DNA of 64,000 bases from NCBI GenBank assembly GCA_963809385.1, contig CAWEJL010000002.1:806001-870000 (forward strand), given 5' to 3'. Within the stretch, counting starts at the first letter, position 1. Every line of letters begins with the position of its first letter. This stretch comes from JAKAIY01 sp963809385. GTDB taxonomy: Bacteria; Chloroflexota; Ktedonobacteria; Ktedonobacterales; JADMIN01. Under the pieces are notes generated by a model. The model searched no databases. It was given only the letters and a program-made list of their open reading frames with translations, and was not told the origin of the DNA. Both the position numbers and the translations under genes were made by a program. Below are positions 7,924 to 21,108 of this stretch, in pieces.

Positions 7924-10023
7924 CTAGTTATGCGCCCGCACTATCTTGCCGGAGGACTTCGCCTTGATCTCGTCGGTGATGTTTTTCGGCGTCTCTTCGT
8001 AGTGCGAGAACTCCATCGAGTACGATGCGCGCCCGCTGGTCATCGAGCGCAGCTCGTTCACGTAGCCGAACATCTCAGCCATCGGAGCGAGCGCCTGCAG
8101 CACCTGCGAGCCACCGCGCTCTTCCATCCCCGTCACCTGACCCCGGCGGCGCGTGATGTCACCCACCACATCGCCGTAGAAATCCGGCGGCGTCGTGACT
8201 TCGATCTTCATGATCGGCTCCAGCAGCACCGGCCCAGCCTTTTCGACCGCCGCGCGGAAGCCCATCGAGCCCGCCGTCTTGAAGGCCATTTCCGAGGAGT
8301 CCACCTCGTGGTACGACCCATCGTACAGCGTCGCGCGTACGTCTACGATCCGGAAGCCGGCGATGACGCCCGCTTCCAGTGTCTCACGCACGCCCAGCTC
8401 GGTCGGCCTGATGTACTCTTTCGGTACCGTGCCGCCGACCACGCCGTTGACGAACTCGAAGCCTTTGCCCCGCTCCAGCGGCTCTACGCGAATCCAGACG
8501 TCACCGTACTGGCCGCGACCACCCGACTGCCGGATGAAGCGGCCTTCCGCCTCAGCCTTGCGTGTGATCGTTTCGCGGTAGGCCACCTGTGGGCGACCGA
8601 TGTTCGCCTCGACCTTGTACTCGCGGAACATGCGGTCCACGAGGACATCCAGATGCAGCTCGCCCATGCCCTCGATGATGGTCTGGGCGCTCTCCTCGTC
8701 GGTATGGACCCGGAACGTCGGGTCTTCCTCCGCGAGGCGCTGCAGCGCGATGGCCATCTTATCCTGGTCATTGCGCGTCTTCGGCTCGATCGAGATCGCG
8801 ATCACCGGCTCCGGGAACACGATGTTCTCCAGCAGCACCGGATGATCTGGCTCGCAGAGCGTGTCGCCGGTGAAGGTGTCCTTCAGGCCGACGGCGGCGC
8901 AGATATCGCCCGAGTAGATCACGTCAATGTCTTCCCGGTGATTCGCGTGCATCTGCAAGAGCCGGCTGATGCGCTCCTTCTTGCCCTTGGCCGCGTTGGC
9001 GACATAGGAGCCTTTGGTGAGCGTGCCGGAATAGACCCGGAAGTAGCACAGCCGGCCCACGAATGGGTCCGCCACGATCTTGAACGCCAGGGCGACGAAC
9101 TTGCCATCGTCCGAGACGATCAGCTCGCGCTCCTGCTCGGTGTCCATATCCGTGACCACCGGCGCCGGGATCTCCAGCGGCGAAGGGAGATACTCCACCA
9201 CCGCGTCGAGCATCGCCTGGACGCCTTTGTTCTTCAGCGCCGAGCCGCACAGCACCGGCACCAGCTTGCCCTTGATGGTCGCCGCGCGCAGCGCCTTGCG
9301 CAACTCATCGTTGGTGATGGTTTCGCCTTCGAGGTACTTCATCGTGAGTTCCTCGTCGGTCTCGGCCACCTTCTCGATCAGCTCGTCGCGGCGCTTCTTC
9401 GCTTCTTCCGCCATGTCCGCCGGAATGTCGGTCGACTCAGACTTCGTGCCCAGATCGTCCACAAACACCACGGCTTGCTGCTCGATCAGGTCAATGTAGC
9501 CCTTGAAGCCGCCTTCCGCGCCAATCGGAATCTGGATCGGCGCGGGGTGCGCGTTCAGGCGGTCCACGATCATCTCGACCGTGCGCCAGTAGTTCGCGCC
9601 GATGCGGTCCATCTTGTTCACGAAACAGATGCGCGGCACGCTGTACTTGTCGGCCTGACGCCAGACTGTCTCGGACTGTGGCTCTACGCCCGCCACCGCG
9701 TCGAAGACCACGACGCCGCCATCTAGCACACGCAGAGAACGCTCGACCTCGGCTGTGAAGTCCACGTGACCCGGGGTGTCAATGATGTTGATTCGGTGGC
9801 CCAGCCAGAAACAGGTCGTCGCGGCGGACGTAATCGTGATGCCGCGCTCCTGCTCCTGAGCCATCCAGTCCATCGTCGCCGCCCCTTCATGCACCTCGCC
9901 GATCCGGTGGATCTTTTTGGTGTAGAAGAGGATGCGCTCTGTGGTGGTTGTCTTCCCCGCGTCAATGTGCGCGATAATGCCAATGTTTCGCGTCTTCTCG
10001 AGGGGATATTCTCTGCCCGCCAT
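7924..10023 (-). CDS. fusA: Translation elongation factor EF-G
   Basis: EF-G catalyses ribosomal translocation and assists recycling. The 699-residue length is typical. The G1 motif AHIDAGKT lies at 18-25, with DTPGHVDF and NKMD following in order. The domain III-V sequence is continuous, including RFIRQSGGRGQYGDVW and the C-terminal GRASYSMEFSHYEETP. The gene follows rpsG by 44 nt in the standard str operon order. No frame disturbance is seen here, in contrast to tuf. Confidence 0.98.
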   Translation of the reverse strand: MAGREYPLEKTRNIGIIAHIDAGKTTTTERILFYTKKIHRIGEVHEGAATMDWMAQEQERGITITSAATTCFWLGHRINIIDTPGHVDFTAEVERSLRVLDGGVVVFDAVAGVEPQSETVWRQADKYSVPRICFVNKMDRIGANYWRTVEMIVDRLNAHPAPIQIPIGAEGGFKGYIDLIEQQAVVFVDDLGTKSESTDIPADMAEEAKKRRDELIEKVAETDEELTMKYLEGETITNDELRKALRAATIKGKLVPVLCGSALKNKGVQAMLDAVVEYLPSPLEIPAPVVTDMDTEQERELIVSDDGKFVALAFKIVADPFVGRLCYFRVYSGTLTKGSYVANAAKGKKERISRLLQMHANHREDIDVIYSGDICAAVGLKDTFTGDTLCEPDHPVLLENIVFPEPVIAISIEPKTRNDQDKMAIALQRLAEEDPTFRVHTDEESAQTIIEGMGELHLDVLVDRMFREYKVEANIGRPQVAYRETITRKAEAEGRFIRQSGGRGQYGDVWIRVEPLERGKGFEFVNGVVGGTVPKEYIRPTELGVRETLEAGVIAGFRIVDVRATLYDGSYHEVDSSEMAFKTAGSMGFRAAVEKAGPVLLEPIMKIEVTTPPDFYGDVVGDITRRRGQVTGMEERGGSQVLQALAPMAEMFGYVNELRSMTSGRASYSMEFSHYEETPKNITDEIKAKSSGKIVRAHN

Positions 10024-10067
10024 GTGCTCCCTCTGTGGTTTCCCGCTGCTCGCTACGTGCTGCCAGC

Positions 10068-10541
10068 CTAATAGCGATAGTGAGCGAAAGCCCGGTTGGA
10101 CTCCGCCATCTTGTGCACTTCTTCACGCTTACGGACGGTCGCGCCCTGCCCAGCGGCCGCGTCCATCATCTCCGCCGCCAGCTTCTCCGCCATCGAGCGC
10201 CCGCCAGAGCGGTTGCGCGATGAAGCGATCAGCCAGCGCATCGCCAGAGCGGTCTTGCGCTCGCCGCGAATCTCGACCGGCACCTGATACGTCGCGCCGC
10301 CAACACGCCGAGGCTTGACCTCGATCACTGGCGTCACCGCGCGCAGCGCCTGCTCGTAGACTTCGATCGGGCTGCGCTTCGCGCGCTGCTCGACCAGCTC
10401 CAGCGCCTGATACACGATGCGCTCCGCCAGGCTGCGCTTGCCATCCCACATCAGACGGCCCACCAGGCGAGTCACATTCTTGTTGTTGTACTTTGGGTCA
10501 GGCAGCACGGGACGGTGCTGTACTTTGGCGCGTCGCGGCAT
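10068..10541 (-). CDS. rpsG: 30S ribosomal protein S7
   Basis: S7 nucleates assembly of the 30S head. The 157 residues include the N-terminal MPRRAKVQHRPVLPDP, the conserved IEVKPRRVGGATYQVPVE, and RWLIASSRNRSGGRSMAEKL. The ATG is preceded by GAGGAG about 11 nt upstream. The gene is followed closely by fusA. The 499-nt space upstream, towards rpsL, is unusually long for a str operon. Confidence 0.98.
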   Translation of the reverse strand: MPRRAKVQHRPVLPDPKYNNKNVTRLVGRLMWDGKRSLAERIVYQALELVEQRAKRSPIEVYEQALRAVTPVIEVKPRRVGGATYQVPVEIRGERKTALAMRWLIASSRNRSGGRSMAEKLAAEMMDAAAGQGATVRKREEVHKMAESNRAFAHYRY

Positions 10542-11040
10542 ATGCTACAGTACTCCTCTGGCGCGGGCTGGCGCGCCACTTCGCTCTATCCCCTCATCGG
10601 GCTCCATGCGCATCGCGCGGCTCGCGGGCCGCTCCTCAACGAGAGCGGGCGTCGCGGACAACGCAAAGGGGCCCAGAGGCTAATAGCCCCGGCGCCCCAC
10701 CTGTCCGGCCCCTTTCCCATCCCCCAACACGGCGCCTGGCCGCAGAGTATCGGGTGATGAGAGGTCACCTGACATACCGTCGCATCGTCAGCGCCGGACT
10801 CTGGCCCTCGCGGGCCTCATCCAGCGTCATCGCGCGCGGTTCGTGGTATGATCGCCGACCTGGCGGATCAGAGCGTCTCCGGCCCGCTGGTCTCGGCTGG
10901 CTTGCCGGATAGCTCCTTGCGGAGCGTCCGGCGCGAACGGCTTCAACCGGTCTCGTCGCTCGTCTTCTTGGCGTCTCTCCGTGCGTCACACTCGCGGCGC
11001 CCAGTCTCAACGGCGCTCAACGGTCCAGTCTGGCGCGTGG
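10542..11040. other. Long rpsL-rpsG intergenic spacer
   Basis: In most str operons rpsL and rpsG are nearly contiguous, whereas here 499 nt separate them. I see no supported gene on either strand. The spacer contains the ribosome-binding site of rpsG, a GC-rich stem-loop at 10904-10932, and no clear sigma-70 promoter. It may be an untranslated regulatory segment. Confidence 0.6.
10904..10932. terminator. Two-part stem-loop in the rpsL-rpsG spacer
   Basis: An outer 6-bp stem (10904-10909 with 10927-10932) and an inner 5-bp stem (10912-10916 with 10921-10925) flank a TTGC loop, with small bulges between. No T-run follows, so it is a candidate attenuator or processing site rather than a firm terminator. 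Confidence 0.4.
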
Positions 11041-11490
11041 CTACTTCTTGGCGCCAGCGGCCTTCGCGCCGCCGGCCTTCGGGCGCTTCGCCCCATACTT
11101 CGAGCGGCCCTGGCGGCGCTTATCAACGCCCTGGCTGTCCAGCGCGCCGCGCACGATATGGTAGCGCACGCTCGGCAGGTCCTTCACGCGGCCCCCGCGG
11201 ATCAGCACCACCGAGTGCTCTTGCAGGTTGTGGCCCTCACCCGGAATATACGCCGTGACCTCCTGATGGTTGGTCAGGCGCACGCGGGCGATCTTGCGAA
11301 GGGCCGAATTCGGCTTCTTCGGTGTCATCGTGCGGACCTGCGTGCACACCCCGCGCTTCTGCGGCGCGCCACCCGGAATCTTCAGTGTGCGATTCTTCTG
11401 GGCGTTAAAGGTGAACTGCAGCGCCGGAGCCTTGCTCTTCTTGGACTTCTTGCTCCGGCCCTTGCGCACGAGCTGATTAATGGTCGGCAA
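11041..11490 (-). CDS. rpsL: 30S ribosomal protein S12
   Basis: S12 monitors decoding at the A site and is the streptomycin target. I chose the TTG start, which places the family start (M)PTINQLVRKGR directly after GGGAG spaced 7-8 nt. A longer upstream reading adds residues with no family counterpart. TPKKPNSALRK and RVKDLPSVRYH hold the lysines associated with streptomycin sensitivity. The C-terminus is extended by an Ala/Gly/Lys tail (149 residues against about 124 in E. coli). It follows rpoC after 288 nt. Confidence 0.96.
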   Translation of the reverse strand: MPTINQLVRKGRSKKSKKSKAPALQFTFNAQKNRTLKIPGGAPQKRGVCTQVRTMTPKKPNSALRKIARVRLTNHQEVTAYIPGEGHNLQEHSVVLIRGGRVKDLPSVRYHIVRGALDSQGVDKRRQGRSKYGAKRPKAGGAKAAGAKK

Positions 11491-11574
11491 GGAACGCTCC
11501 CTTACATCGTCGTGACTGAGCTGACGAATTCGATGCGGCTCCAGAACAACTCTGGAAACATGACCGGCAATGAT

Positions 11575-11610
11575 TGGCCAGACCCGCACAGGCGCTAACA
11601 GGTCTGGCCA
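11575..11610. promoter_or_regulatory. Perfect hairpin in the rpoC-rpsL gap
   Basis: A perfect 10-bp inverted repeat (11575-11584 with 11601-11610) spans a 16-nt loop about 85 nt upstream of rpsL. It lies within the presumed leader of rpsL and could be an attenuator or protein-binding leader element. No function can be assigned from sequence. Confidence 0.4.
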
Positions 11611-11703
11611 CCTGAGCGCGAGGCGCGCGCCGGGGCTTCACGCCACCCGCGCTACGCCCACGTCTCACATGCCACATCGCCCGCGAGTGAGCCCTCGCGC
11701 CGC

Positions 11704-11733
11704 TGCCCACCGGCATTTTCCGGCCAGTGGGCA
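11704..11733 (-). terminator. Hairpin downstream of rpoC
   Basis: An 11-bp stem with one mismatch (11704-11714 with 11723-11733) lies about 45 nt after the rpoC stop. The loop on the minus strand is A-rich and no T-tract follows. It is a candidate partial terminator separating rpoBC from the str genes. Confidence 0.45.
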
Positions 11734-11778
11734 TGGCGCCGCGAAGGATAAACTGACGCACATTGTGGAATGTTAGCA

Positions 11779-16185
<4,407 letters not shown>

Positions 16186-16341
16186 GGACGGGCCGCTGCG
16201 CGCCTATCTCCTTTCCGAATGCCGTATCAGGCTCTGCCAACGCGGGACCGCTTACACTGCTCGGCGCGCCGGTGGCGCGTGGGGCCCGCTCTCTCCCCAC
16301 GCGCCGTAACTCCGGCGCCCCTCGGTACGCGCCCTCGCGCG

Positions 16342-19300
16342 CTATTCGCTCTCCAGCCCGGCGATATTGATGCCAAGCTCAGGCATGACGTCGGCGCTGG
16401 TATCCTCGACGAACTGAATTCTCTGCTCGTCTTCGTTCAACACTTCAACGTTGATGCCCAGGCTCTGCAACTCTTTCACCAGCACCTTGAACGACTCTGG
16501 CACGCCTGGCTCCACGATCTGCTCGCCCTTGACGATCGCCTCGTAGGTCTTCACGCGCCCGCTGACATCGTCCGACTTGACGGTCAGAATCTCCTGCAGG
16601 ATGTTGGAGGCGCCGTAGGCTTCGAGCGCCCACACCTCCATCTCGCCGAAGCGCTGCCCGCCGAACTGCGCCTTGCCACCCAGCGGCTGCTGCGTGATCA
16701 AGCTGTATGGGCCAGTCGAGCGCGCGTGTACCTTGTCCTCGACCAGGTGGGCCAGCTTCAGCATGTAGATGTAGCCAACCGTCACATCCGTATCAAAGGC
16801 GTCGCCCGTACGCCCATCAAAGAGCTGTGTCTTGCCGGAAATCGGCAGATTCGCCCGCGCCAGCCACTCCTCGATGTCCGCCTCACTGGCGCCATCGAAG
16901 ACCGGCGACGCGACCGTGAAGCCTAGCTTCTCCGCCGCCCAGCCCAGGTGGGTCTCCATGATCTGGCCGATGTTCATGCGGTGCGGCACACCCAGCGGGT
17001 TCAGGATGATATCCACCGGCGTGCCATCCGGCAGGAACGGCATATCCTCGACCGGCAGCACGCGGCTGATGACGCCCTTGTTGCCGTGGCGTCCCGCCAT
17101 CTTGTCGCCCGCGCCGATCTTGCGCTTCTGCGCGATCGAGACGCGCACCAGATGGTTGACACCCGGCGGCAGCTCGTCGTTCGCCTCGCGCGAGAAGACC
17201 TTGACCTCGACGACCTTGCCGCGCTCACCATGTGGCACACGCAACGACGTATCTTTCACCTCGCGCGCCTTCTCACCGAAGATCGCGCGCAGCAGCTTCT
17301 CTTCCGCCGTCAGCTCGGTCTCGCCCTTCGGCGTGATCTTGCCGACCAGGATGTCGCCCGGGCCAACCTCGGCGCCGATGTAGATGATGCCGCGGTCGTC
17401 CAGGTTGCGCAGGCCCTCGTCGCCCACGTTCGGGATGTCCCGCGTGATCTCCTCCGGCCCCAGCTTGGTGTCGCGCGCCTCCACTTCGTGCTTCTCGATG
17501 TGGATGCTGGTGAACAGGTCCTCGCGCACGATGCGCTCGCTGATCAGGATGGCGTCCTCGAAGTTGCCGCCTTCCCAGACCATGAACGCCACCAGAATGT
17601 TCTGGCCCAGCGCTAGCTCGCCGTTCTCCGTCGCCGAGCTATCGGCGATCGCCTGGCCCTGCGTCACCAGGTCGCCCTTGTGGACGATTGGCCGCTGGTT
17701 GATGCAAGTGCCCTGGTTGGAGCGGATGAACTTACGCAGCTTGTGCGTATGCTCCACCCCTTCGTCATCCAGCACGACGATCTGCCGCGCGGTGACGCTG
17801 ACCACCTCGCCGCTGGCCTTCGCCAGCGACACCTGGCCGGAGTCCGCCGCCACCTGGCGCTCGATGCCCGTGCCGACCACCGGCGCCTGCGGGCGCAGCA
17901 GCGGCACCGCCTGGCGCTGCATGTTCGCGCCCATCAGCGCGCGGTTCACGTCGTCGTGCTCCAGGAACGGGATCATCGCCGCCGCCACGCTCACCGCCTG
18001 GCGGGGCGAGATGTCCATGTAGTCCACGCGCGTCGCCGTCTCCTGCACGAAGCCTTCGCCGTGGCGGGCCAGCACGCGGTTGCTGACGAAGTGCCCGTCG
18101 GGGTCCAGCGGCGCGTTCGCCTGCGCGATCACGTAGCGCTCTTCGTCGTCAGCGGTCAGATAGTCCACCGCGTGCGAGACGTAAGGCCGGATGCTGACCT
18201 TCTGCGACTTGAGGGCTTTCGCCAGCTTCGCAGCCATCTCATCATCCACGCGCTCGCCCGCCGGGGCCAGGACATGCCCCTTCGCGTCAACCACATCCCG
18301 CAACAGGATCTGCCCCAACAGATCGGGATGATCGGCCTCCAGGCTATGCACCACCTTGCGGTACGGCGTCTCGATGAAGCCATAGGGGTTGATCTGCGCG
18401 TAGGTCGCCATGTTGCCGATCAGACCGATGTTCGGGCCTTCCGGCGTCTCGATCGGGCAGATACGGCCATAGTGCGAATGGTGCACGTCACGCACGTCGA
18501 ATCCGGCGCGCTCGCGCGAGAGGCCACCCGGGCCCAGCGCGGAGAGGCGCCGCTTGTGGCCGATCTCGGCCAGCGGATTCGTCTGGTCCATGAACTGCGA
18601 GAGCTGGCTGCCACCGAAGAACTCGCGCATCGCCGCCACCACCGGCCGGATGTTGATCAGCTGGTTGGGTGTCGTCGCTGTCGGGTCCTGCGAGATCGCC
18701 ATGCGCTCCTTGACGACGCGCTCCATCCGCAGCAGGCCCACGCGGAACTGCGACTGGATCAGCTCGCCGACGCTGCGCACGCGGCGGTTGCCCAGATGAT
18801 CGATGTCATCCTTATGCCCAATGCCGTTGTTGAGCTGGATCATCCGGCGGATGATCGCGATCACGTCGTCCTGCGTCAGTGTGCGCACGGTCTGCGGGAT
18901 CGCCAGGTCCATCTTGCGGTTGAGCTTGTAGCGGCCCACCGGCCCCAGATCGTAGCGGCGCGGCATATAGAACAGGTTCTTTACCAGCGTCGCGGAGTTG
19001 TCCGCCGTCACCGGGTCGCCAGGGCGCAGCTTCTTGTAGACCTCTTTCAGCGCCTCTTCCGGCGTCTTGATCGGGTCCTTATCCAGCGTCGAGCTGATGA
19101 AGCGGTGGTCGCCGGTATCCACCTCCGCGAACGCCGCCAGGATGCCCGCGTCGGTCCTCAAGTCGGGCGTCATCTCAGTCTTGCCCGGATCGAGCTGCCC
19201 GATAGCCGCCATCGCGCGCAGCAGCGTCGTGATCGGAATCTTGCGCTTGCGATCAATCTTGACCGAAAGCTGGTCCTTGTTGGAGGTCTCGAACTCCAGC

Positions 19301-19815
19301 CACGCGCCGCGGTTCGGGATCAGCTTCGCCGCGAACAGCGGACGGCCCGTCGCCACATCCTCCTCAGAGGTGAAATACACACCCGGCGAACGCACGAGCT
19401 GGCTCACCACCACGCGCTCAGCGCCATTGATGATGAACGTGCCCTCTTTCGTCATGAGCGGGAAATCGCCCATGAAGATAGACTTCTCCTGGATGGTTCC
19501 GGTATCCGTATTGGTCAGCCGCGCGATCACGTAGAGCGGCGCGGCGTAGGTCGCGTCGCGCTCGCGGCATTGCTCTTCGGTATACTTGGGCTGCTCGAAA
19601 GGGCTCTCCGGAACGATGAACTCCAGCCGCAGACTCTTCGTCGCGCCGTAGTCCTCGATGGGGGAGATCTCGGCAAAGAGCTCACGCAGCCCCTCGCGCT
19701 TGAACCACTCGAACGAATCGAGCTGGACCTGAATGAGGTTGGGCATCGGGCGAATCTCGGGGATTCGCGCGAAGCTCACGCGCTCAGGGAGGGAGACGGC
19801 TCTGCTCAACGCCAT
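16342..19815 (-). CDS. rpoB: RNA polymerase beta subunit
   Basis: The beta subunit forms the other half of the active-site cleft and carries the rifampicin pocket. I start at the ATG giving MALSRAVSLPERVSFARI because GAGAGGAG lies about 10 nt upstream; the longer reading has no family match. The rifampicin cluster is present (SQLSQFMDQTNPLAEIGHKR) with the usual Ser in LSALGPGGL. The C-terminal GGKAQFGGQRFGEMEVWALE clamp contact is intact. It heads the minus-strand transcription block, with a long upstream region and a strong candidate promoter at 20941-20969. Confidence 0.98.
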   Translation of the reverse strand: MALSRAVSLPERVSFARIPEIRPMPNLIQVQLDSFEWFKREGLRELFAEISPIEDYGATKSLRLEFIVPESPFEQPKYTEEQCRERDATYAAPLYVIARLTNTDTGTIQEKSIFMGDFPLMTKEGTFIINGAERVVVSQLVRSPGVYFTSEEDVATGRPLFAAKLIPNRGAWLEFETSNKDQLSVKIDRKRKIPITTLLRAMAAIGQLDPGKTEMTPDLRTDAGILAAFAEVDTGDHRFISSTLDKDPIKTPEEALKEVYKKLRPGDPVTADNSATLVKNLFYMPRRYDLGPVGRYKLNRKMDLAIPQTVRTLTQDDVIAIIRRMIQLNNGIGHKDDIDHLGNRRVRSVGELIQSQFRVGLLRMERVVKERMAISQDPTATTPNQLINIRPVVAAMREFFGGSQLSQFMDQTNPLAEIGHKRRLSALGPGGLSRERAGFDVRDVHHSHYGRICPIETPEGPNIGLIGNMATYAQINPYGFIETPYRKVVHSLEADHPDLLGQILLRDVVDAKGHVLAPAGERVDDEMAAKLAKALKSQKVSIRPYVSHAVDYLTADDEERYVIAQANAPLDPDGHFVSNRVLARHGEGFVQETATRVDYMDISPRQAVSVAAAMIPFLEHDDVNRALMGANMQRQAVPLLRPQAPVVGTGIERQVAADSGQVSLAKASGEVVSVTARQIVVLDDEGVEHTHKLRKFIRSNQGTCINQRPIVHKGDLVTQGQAIADSSATENGELALGQNILVAFMVWEGGNFEDAILISERIVREDLFTSIHIEKHEVEARDTKLGPEEITRDIPNVGDEGLRNLDDRGIIYIGAEVGPGDILVGKITPKGETELTAEEKLLRAIFGEKAREVKDTSLRVPHGERGKVVEVKVFSREANDELPPGVNHLVRVSIAQKRKIGAGDKMAGRHGNKGVISRVLPVEDMPFLPDGTPVDIILNPLGVPHRMNIGQIMETHLGWAAEKLGFTVASPVFDGASEADIEEWLARANLPISGKTQLFDGRTGDAFDTDVTVGYIYMLKLAHLVEDKVHARSTGPYSLITQQPLGGKAQFGGQRFGEMEVWALEAYGASNILQEILTVKSDDVSGRVKTYEAIVKGEQIVEPGVPESFKVLVKELQSLGINVEVLNEDEQRIQFVEDTSADVMPELGINIAGLESE

Positions 19816-20045
19816 GTGATGATTACTCCTCTCGCCAGTCGCCCTGCGATGCGGACACGTCACCCCAGCGAATGCGCGCGCGACCCGACGCCCTCAGCGG
19901 CTCCGCGCTTCGCCCCGAAGGGCGCGCGAGACCGCGCGAGCGAAAAAGCCCTGACACGTGCGAATACAACTGGGGAGCGCTGCGCTTCAAACGGGTGTAC
20001 CTGCTGCCGGCGGCGGACCCGATGGCCGCAAGCGACCTTCGGGCT

Positions 20046-20069
20046 GGGTGAACGGGTGAACGGGTGAAC
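20046..20069. repeat. Three tandem copies of GGGTGAAC
   Basis: Three uninterrupted copies of the 8-mer GGGTGAAC occur at 20046-20069, with a related GGGTGAAC again near 20134. They lie in the long rpoB leader. Eight is not a multiple of three, which supports a non-coding nature. Confidence 0.8.
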
Positions 20070-20788
20070 GATGGATGCGAGCCGGGTATGAGCCGGGTGC
20101 GAACGCCAGCGACCACGAAGGGCCGCGCCAGGCTGGGTGAACGCGCCCGCGTCATACGGGCTGTATTTGGTAGCGGCCACAAGCCGCTGGGTCACGCGTG
20201 ACGGTCAAACGTGTTGGATCCGCGGGGACTACCGCGCGCTTAGTGAACGTGCTGTAATGGACGTGATGGAGTGGACTGCCACAGGCGCTATCACTGCTGT
20301 CAGTGCGCGCCCAAAGCTGGCGGCGGCGCGGGCGCCAGATACGCCAGGTGGTCATCCGCGGCGGTGAGGGTGACCGGTTGAGGCGGGCGCGCCAGCGGCG
20401 AAGCGCCCAGTGGCGCTTCTCGCCAGCGCGCGCGGAGACGCCCATGCAGGGCGCCCGAGGTCCGCGTGATGGGGACAAACCCGGAAATCCGCGCGCGAGA
20501 TACGCGCGCGGAGGATGCGATCGGCGCCGCCACGAACCGTCTCGATGAGAGAGCGGCGCGCGCTGGCGCGATCGAAAAGGCCATCAAGGAATCGCAGACC
20601 GTGCTCATCACGCTTCTTTCCTGCCGGTTTATGAGTGACATTAGTGACAGCGCGTGTCACCCACGGTTCGTCACAGGAGCGTGGCAGGGAGGGACTTTCA
20701 ACCCACGGCGCGACCATCGCCAGCAGGTAAGCACGCATAAGAGAGCATGTCTCTCTATCTCGCGCCGAAATCGGGGAAAATTCGGACG

Positions 20789-20818
20789 CTGACAGGGACT
20801 TGCTCTATCGTGTATACT
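20789..20818 (+). promoter_or_regulatory. Sigma-70-type promoter towards dapF
   Basis: CTGACA (-35, 20789-20794) is separated by 18 nt from TATACT (-10, 20813-20818), each one base off consensus. Transcription would start near 20825 and reach the DapF-family gene after about 280 nt of leader. Confidence 0.55.
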
Positions 20819-20940
20819 CTACGCTAGTGAGATGATTGTTGCTCGTAGGAGTATCGCTCCGCATCCACGGCTCGGTGAGGAAAAGACCCGCGCTAACGCG
20901 CTGGCCATTCACCACTGTGCGCAAAACTCCGCAGGGTGTG

Positions 20941-20969
20941 ATTGTATCATGCCGTCAGCACCCTGTCAA
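20941..20969 (-). promoter_or_regulatory. Near-consensus sigma-70-type promoter towards rpoB
   Basis: On the minus strand TTGACA (20969-20964) is followed after exactly 17 nt by TACAAT (20946-20941), a perfect -35 and a -10 one base off consensus. It points to rpoB, whose start codon is about 1.1 kb downstream. It is the best promoter match seen in the window and suits a highly expressed RNA polymerase/ribosomal transcript. Confidence 0.65.
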
Positions 20970-21108
20970 GGCGTTTGTGCGCTCTTTTTTTCATAATCCT
21001 CTCCTTCAGACATCCATCCCCGCCACACTGCCCTCGCGCGCGCGCATCGCCGTCAAGCCCATCCTGACGCCCGCCCGCTGGCAGACATCGCGAAAGGAGC
21101 CCCATCTC

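Larger units (their letters stand above)
19816..21108. other. Large rpoB-dapF divergent intergenic region
   Basis: Nearly 1.3 kb separates the divergent rpoB and DapF-family genes. I found no convincing gene. The region holds the rpoB ribosome-binding site, a triple 8-bp repeat (20046-20069), several short GC-rich inverted repeats around 20390-20510, and two oppositely directed promoters (20789-20818 plus, 20941-20969 minus). If the minus promoter is used, rpoB has a leader of about 1.1 kb. Confidence 0.7.

Noticed and set aside
17680..20067. 795-codon open frame on the plus strand
   Set aside because: Antisense to rpoB and its leader, with Arg/His/Leu-rich composition and no family signature.
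20046..20069. Possible CRISPR-like or attachment-site repeat
   Set aside because: The unit is only 8 bp with no spacers, so it is a simple tandem repeat. No CRISPR array or cas gene is visible anywhere in the window.
20836..21108. N-terminal extension of the DapF-family gene by 91 codons
   Set aside because: The added residues show no DapF similarity, and GTG at 21109 has its own AAAGGAG site. The extension is probably the leader.
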